A program made the position numbers and the translations under genes. Source: a virus. Taken from it: a DNA stretch of 39,320 bases. Positions 37,480-39,320 of this stretch are shown in pieces. A model generated the notes under the pieces. The model was not told where the DNA came from. It did not search any database and saw only the letters and a program-made list of their open reading frames with translations. Location: positions 1 to 39,320 of IMG/VR virus record IMGVR_UViG_3300020169_000039. One strand, written 5' to 3'. The stretch's first letter is position 1. The number at the start of each line of letters is the position of its first letter.

Positions 37480-39320
37480 ATGGACATTTCTACAGGCAAT
37501 TGGTTCGAGTATCTTCGAGAAGAAGTTTTAACAGAGGGGCTACGAGACATCGGCTTGCCCGAGATCATCGTTGATTTTATCGAGGAAGGCATGCCGAATG
37601 CTCCCGAGAAGTCAAAGACGTACGCCGGCAATAACTGGAAAGAACACAAGCTGGGTAACCCCGGTTACATTGATAGCGTCCAACAGAACTGGTTGAACCA
37701 GATGGAGCGGATGTTCCCAGACGAGATACAGCTTCCACGCGCAACACATAACCCAGTGCAAGCACGCACAATCACCCCCTATACTATTGATGGAATGGTT
37801 CGCGAACCAACAACTCGCGTGCAATACGACGACGAAACCATCGAGCAAAACAAGAAGATCGCATTCGTCGCAGACAATATAAAGCAAGCGTGGGCAAAGC
37901 CCGCCGGCACTTGGCGCAAGACATTTATGAAAGCACTGAAGGCACTGAGCAAAGCAGGTGTGCCTTCCGAGAAGGTTGAGGTTGTAAAAGAATATATCAA
38001 TGAGCAGATGCTTGGCGAGTGGAGAACATACTGGGGCAGGTATAACGAGTTGTTCTCTTGGCTCAACGACGAGCCAACGAACTATGAAATGATCAAGGGC
38101 GATGATATTGACAACGCCTACAATACCGCCATGCAGGACTTGGAGAACCAAGAAGACCCAGAACAGATCCTGCATAAATTTGAAGACGGCTCGTACTGGT
38201 ATAACTTACAGGTGTCTAACTGCTCCGTAGAAGGCGAGCGAATGGGACACTGTGGCTCTGACTCTCGCGGTGTGCTAGTCTCGCTCCGCAAGCGCCAAAG
38301 CAAGCGCAAGGCATCCTCGTCCTATGTGACGATGACTTGGGATAGCGATACTCTTTACCAGATCAAAGGACGCTCTAACGATGCACCTCCAATGGAAATG
38401 TGGGATCACATTGAGTGGTTCATCAGAAATTTTGACATCAGCAGCGTCCAAGAAACAGGTGAACACTCTAACGATGAAGAAGGCTTCCGAGAGATGAATG
38501 AATATCTCCAAAGCCGCAACCGCGATGTGAACTTCACAGGCACAGTTGACGAAGGCGCAATCCAAGAAGCGATAGACGAGGCAGTACGAGGCTATAACGA
38601 TAATGCGGAGAACTCAAGCATCTACGGAGAGCTACAAGGACCAGACGATCACGGCGGCGATTACTATTCCGTACAAATGAACGGTGATGGTAGCTTGGAG
38701 ATTAACTTGGGGTGGAAGGGATTTGAGCTTAGAAACAATGAGTACACGCCTACGATAATGGCAAATGACACCACGCAGGACGACAGATACGAAACGATAC
38801 CCGAGAACACTTGGGTAGGCACAGCAAGAGACTTTACGAGTGAACTAGATCTAGACGAGATTGGTTATAATCTCCCCGGAGAAACCGAGGTTGAGTGGGA
38901 AGTTAAAATGCTCACAGGCGCTCAGCCAGAGGGCGAAGACATTGACCCAGACTATCCGGCAACCGCACACCTTATAGTTAGCTTCCGCTGTTACGAATAC
39001 GAGAGCGTGGAAGACGAAGATGATGCTGGTCGCGTAGCAGACAACTTTGCCTCAGAAGTACAATCGGGATTTGAAGAGAAGTACGACGAGATCAAAGAAG
39101 AGATAAGAACCAAACTTGCACAAGAAGGCTACTCTGTCAAGACAGCCTATGATCGTGATCGCGGTGAGATGAGTGAGTATGATTTAGATCACTGGAACAT
39201 ATATGCAGACAAGTCAGGATTAGAGTTTTGGTTCCGTCCTGAGAGCAGCGCCGACACGCTTGTTGAATACGGCGATATGCCGATGATATTGAAGATGTGG
39301 GGGCAGCAATTGCTGTCTGG
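37480..39320 (+). CDS. Large unknown phage protein with HCG motif (5' part, runs off the window)
   Basis: ATG 37480 opens a frame that continues without a stop to the last base, giving 613 complete codons. It starts 'MDISTGNWFEYLREEVLTE', continues with 'AGNNWKEHKLGNPGYID', and around residues 242-257 reads 'NCSVEGERMGHCGSDSRGVL', an E-G-x-x-M-G-H-C-G pattern recalling the 'HC' core of PcfJ-type mobile-element proteins. The rest is acidic, Trp/Tyr-rich and mostly helical. There is no signal peptide. The true 3' end is outside the window and the function is unknown. A TATAAT-like box and a GATGGAG-like site precede the start. Confidence 0.65.
   Translation, partial: MDISTGNWFEYLREEVLTEGLRDIGLPEIIVDFIEEGMPNAPEKSKTYAGNNWKEHKLGNPGYIDSVQQNWLNQMERMFPDEIQLPRATHNPVQARTITPYTIDGMVREPTTRVQYDDETIEQNKKIAFVADNIKQAWAKPAGTWRKTFMKALKALSKAGVPSEKVEVVKEYINEQMLGEWRTYWGRYNELFSWLNDEPTNYEMIKGDDIDNAYNTAMQDLENQEDPEQILHKFEDGSYWYNLQVSNCSVEGERMGHCGSDSRGVLVSLRKRQSKRKASSSYVTMTWDSDTLYQIKGRSNDAPPMEMWDHIEWFIRNFDISSVQETGEHSNDEEGFREMNEYLQSRNRDVNFTGTVDEGAIQEAIDEAVRGYNDNAENSSIYGELQGPDDHGGDYYSVQMNGDGSLEINLGWKGFELRNNEYTPTIMANDTTQDDRYETIPENTWVGTARDFTSELDLDEIGYNLPGETEVEWEVKMLTGAQPEGEDIDPDYPATAHLIVSFRCYEYESVEDEDDAGRVADNFASEVQSGFEEKYDEIKEEIRTKLAQEGYSVKTAYDRDRGEMSEYDLDHWNIYADKSGLEFWFRPESSADTLVEYGDMPMILKMWGQQLLS

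Noticed and set aside
37612-38175. 187-codon antisense frame
   Set aside because: It lies wholly inside the well-coded frame from 37480. All other genes are on the + strand, and its hydrophobic, Cys-rich product looks like a shadow.
1-39320. tRNA, rRNA, CRISPR array, insertion sequence or attachment site
   Set aside because: All gaps between genes are under 100 bases. No tRNA-like fold, direct repeat series or transposase motif was seen by eye. A tRNAscan-SE and CRISPRCasFinder run would settle this.

Overview
The window looks like part of the genome of a large tailed bacteriophage (Caudoviricetes). All recognisable genes lie on the + strand, are tightly packed and often overlap by ATGA or GTGA. 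There are no tRNA or rRNA genes, no CRISPR array and no gene-free stretch over 100 bases. The core is a phage replication set: a gp32-like ssDNA-binding protein, a UvsX/RecA recombinase, a DnaB-type helicase, a FEN-type 5' nuclease, a short family-A DNA polymerase and, unusually, a full-length bacterial-type DNA polymerase III alpha (DnaE). The host is probably Gram-negative. Promoters are near-consensus sigma70 (TTGACA-17-TATAAT), small lipoproteins and a secreted protein are rich in Asp-Thr runs, and one secreted protein ends in a Cys / hydrophobic / Arg-Arg tail like the MYXO-CTERM signals of Myxococcota. That host hint is inference and is not decisive.

Layout. 1-4869: probable virion proteins, including a 1189-residue protein with a baseplate-hub-like C-terminus. 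4869-13066: replication and repair (family-A polymerase, a divergent Rossmann or tubulin-like protein, SSB, two small membrane/lipoproteins, UvsX, UvsE, FEN, helicase). Three copies of a pseudoknot-like RNA element sit before the ribosome binding sites of the three genes that follow SSB. 13073-16813: class II B12-dependent ribonucleotide reductase, a GroES-like co-chaperonin, a peptidoglycan amidase and a metzincin-type metalloprotease. 16865-24573: the secreted sorting-signal protein, an FAD/Rossmann-like protein, a nucleotidyltransferase-like protein, DnaE, ClpP-1 and a J-domain protein. 24591-28028: a promoter with an overlapping palindrome heads an operon with a PD-(D/E)xK nuclease-like protein, a beta-class DNA methyltransferase (candidate restriction-modification pair), a phage Dam methylase, small proteins and a thioredoxin. 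28025-29639: CBS-less IMP dehydrogenase, an RHH-like protein and a Cys-rich sigma-region-4-like protein. 29696-37436: an acidic scaffold-like protein, a membrane protein, a second ClpP, a possible nuclease, GroEL, small conserved proteins, a degenerate D12-methylase-like protein, a small membrane protein and a eukaryotic-type phosphomannomutase. 37480-39320: the 5' part of a large unknown gene that runs off the window.

How the genes fit together: the phage carries most of a replisome, nucleotide supply (RNR, IMPDH, thioredoxin), repair (UvsE, UvsX), an unusually full protein-quality set (GroEL, GroES-like, J-domain, two ClpPs of which one lacks the catalytic Asp), DNA modification, and cell-envelope enzymes for lysis or surface change. 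The items most worth a second look are the triplicated pseudoknot element, the ClpP pair with S-H-D and S-H-N triads, the metzincin next to a MYXO-CTERM-like protein, the candidate R-M operon, and a promoter interlocked with a terminator at 30345-30399.
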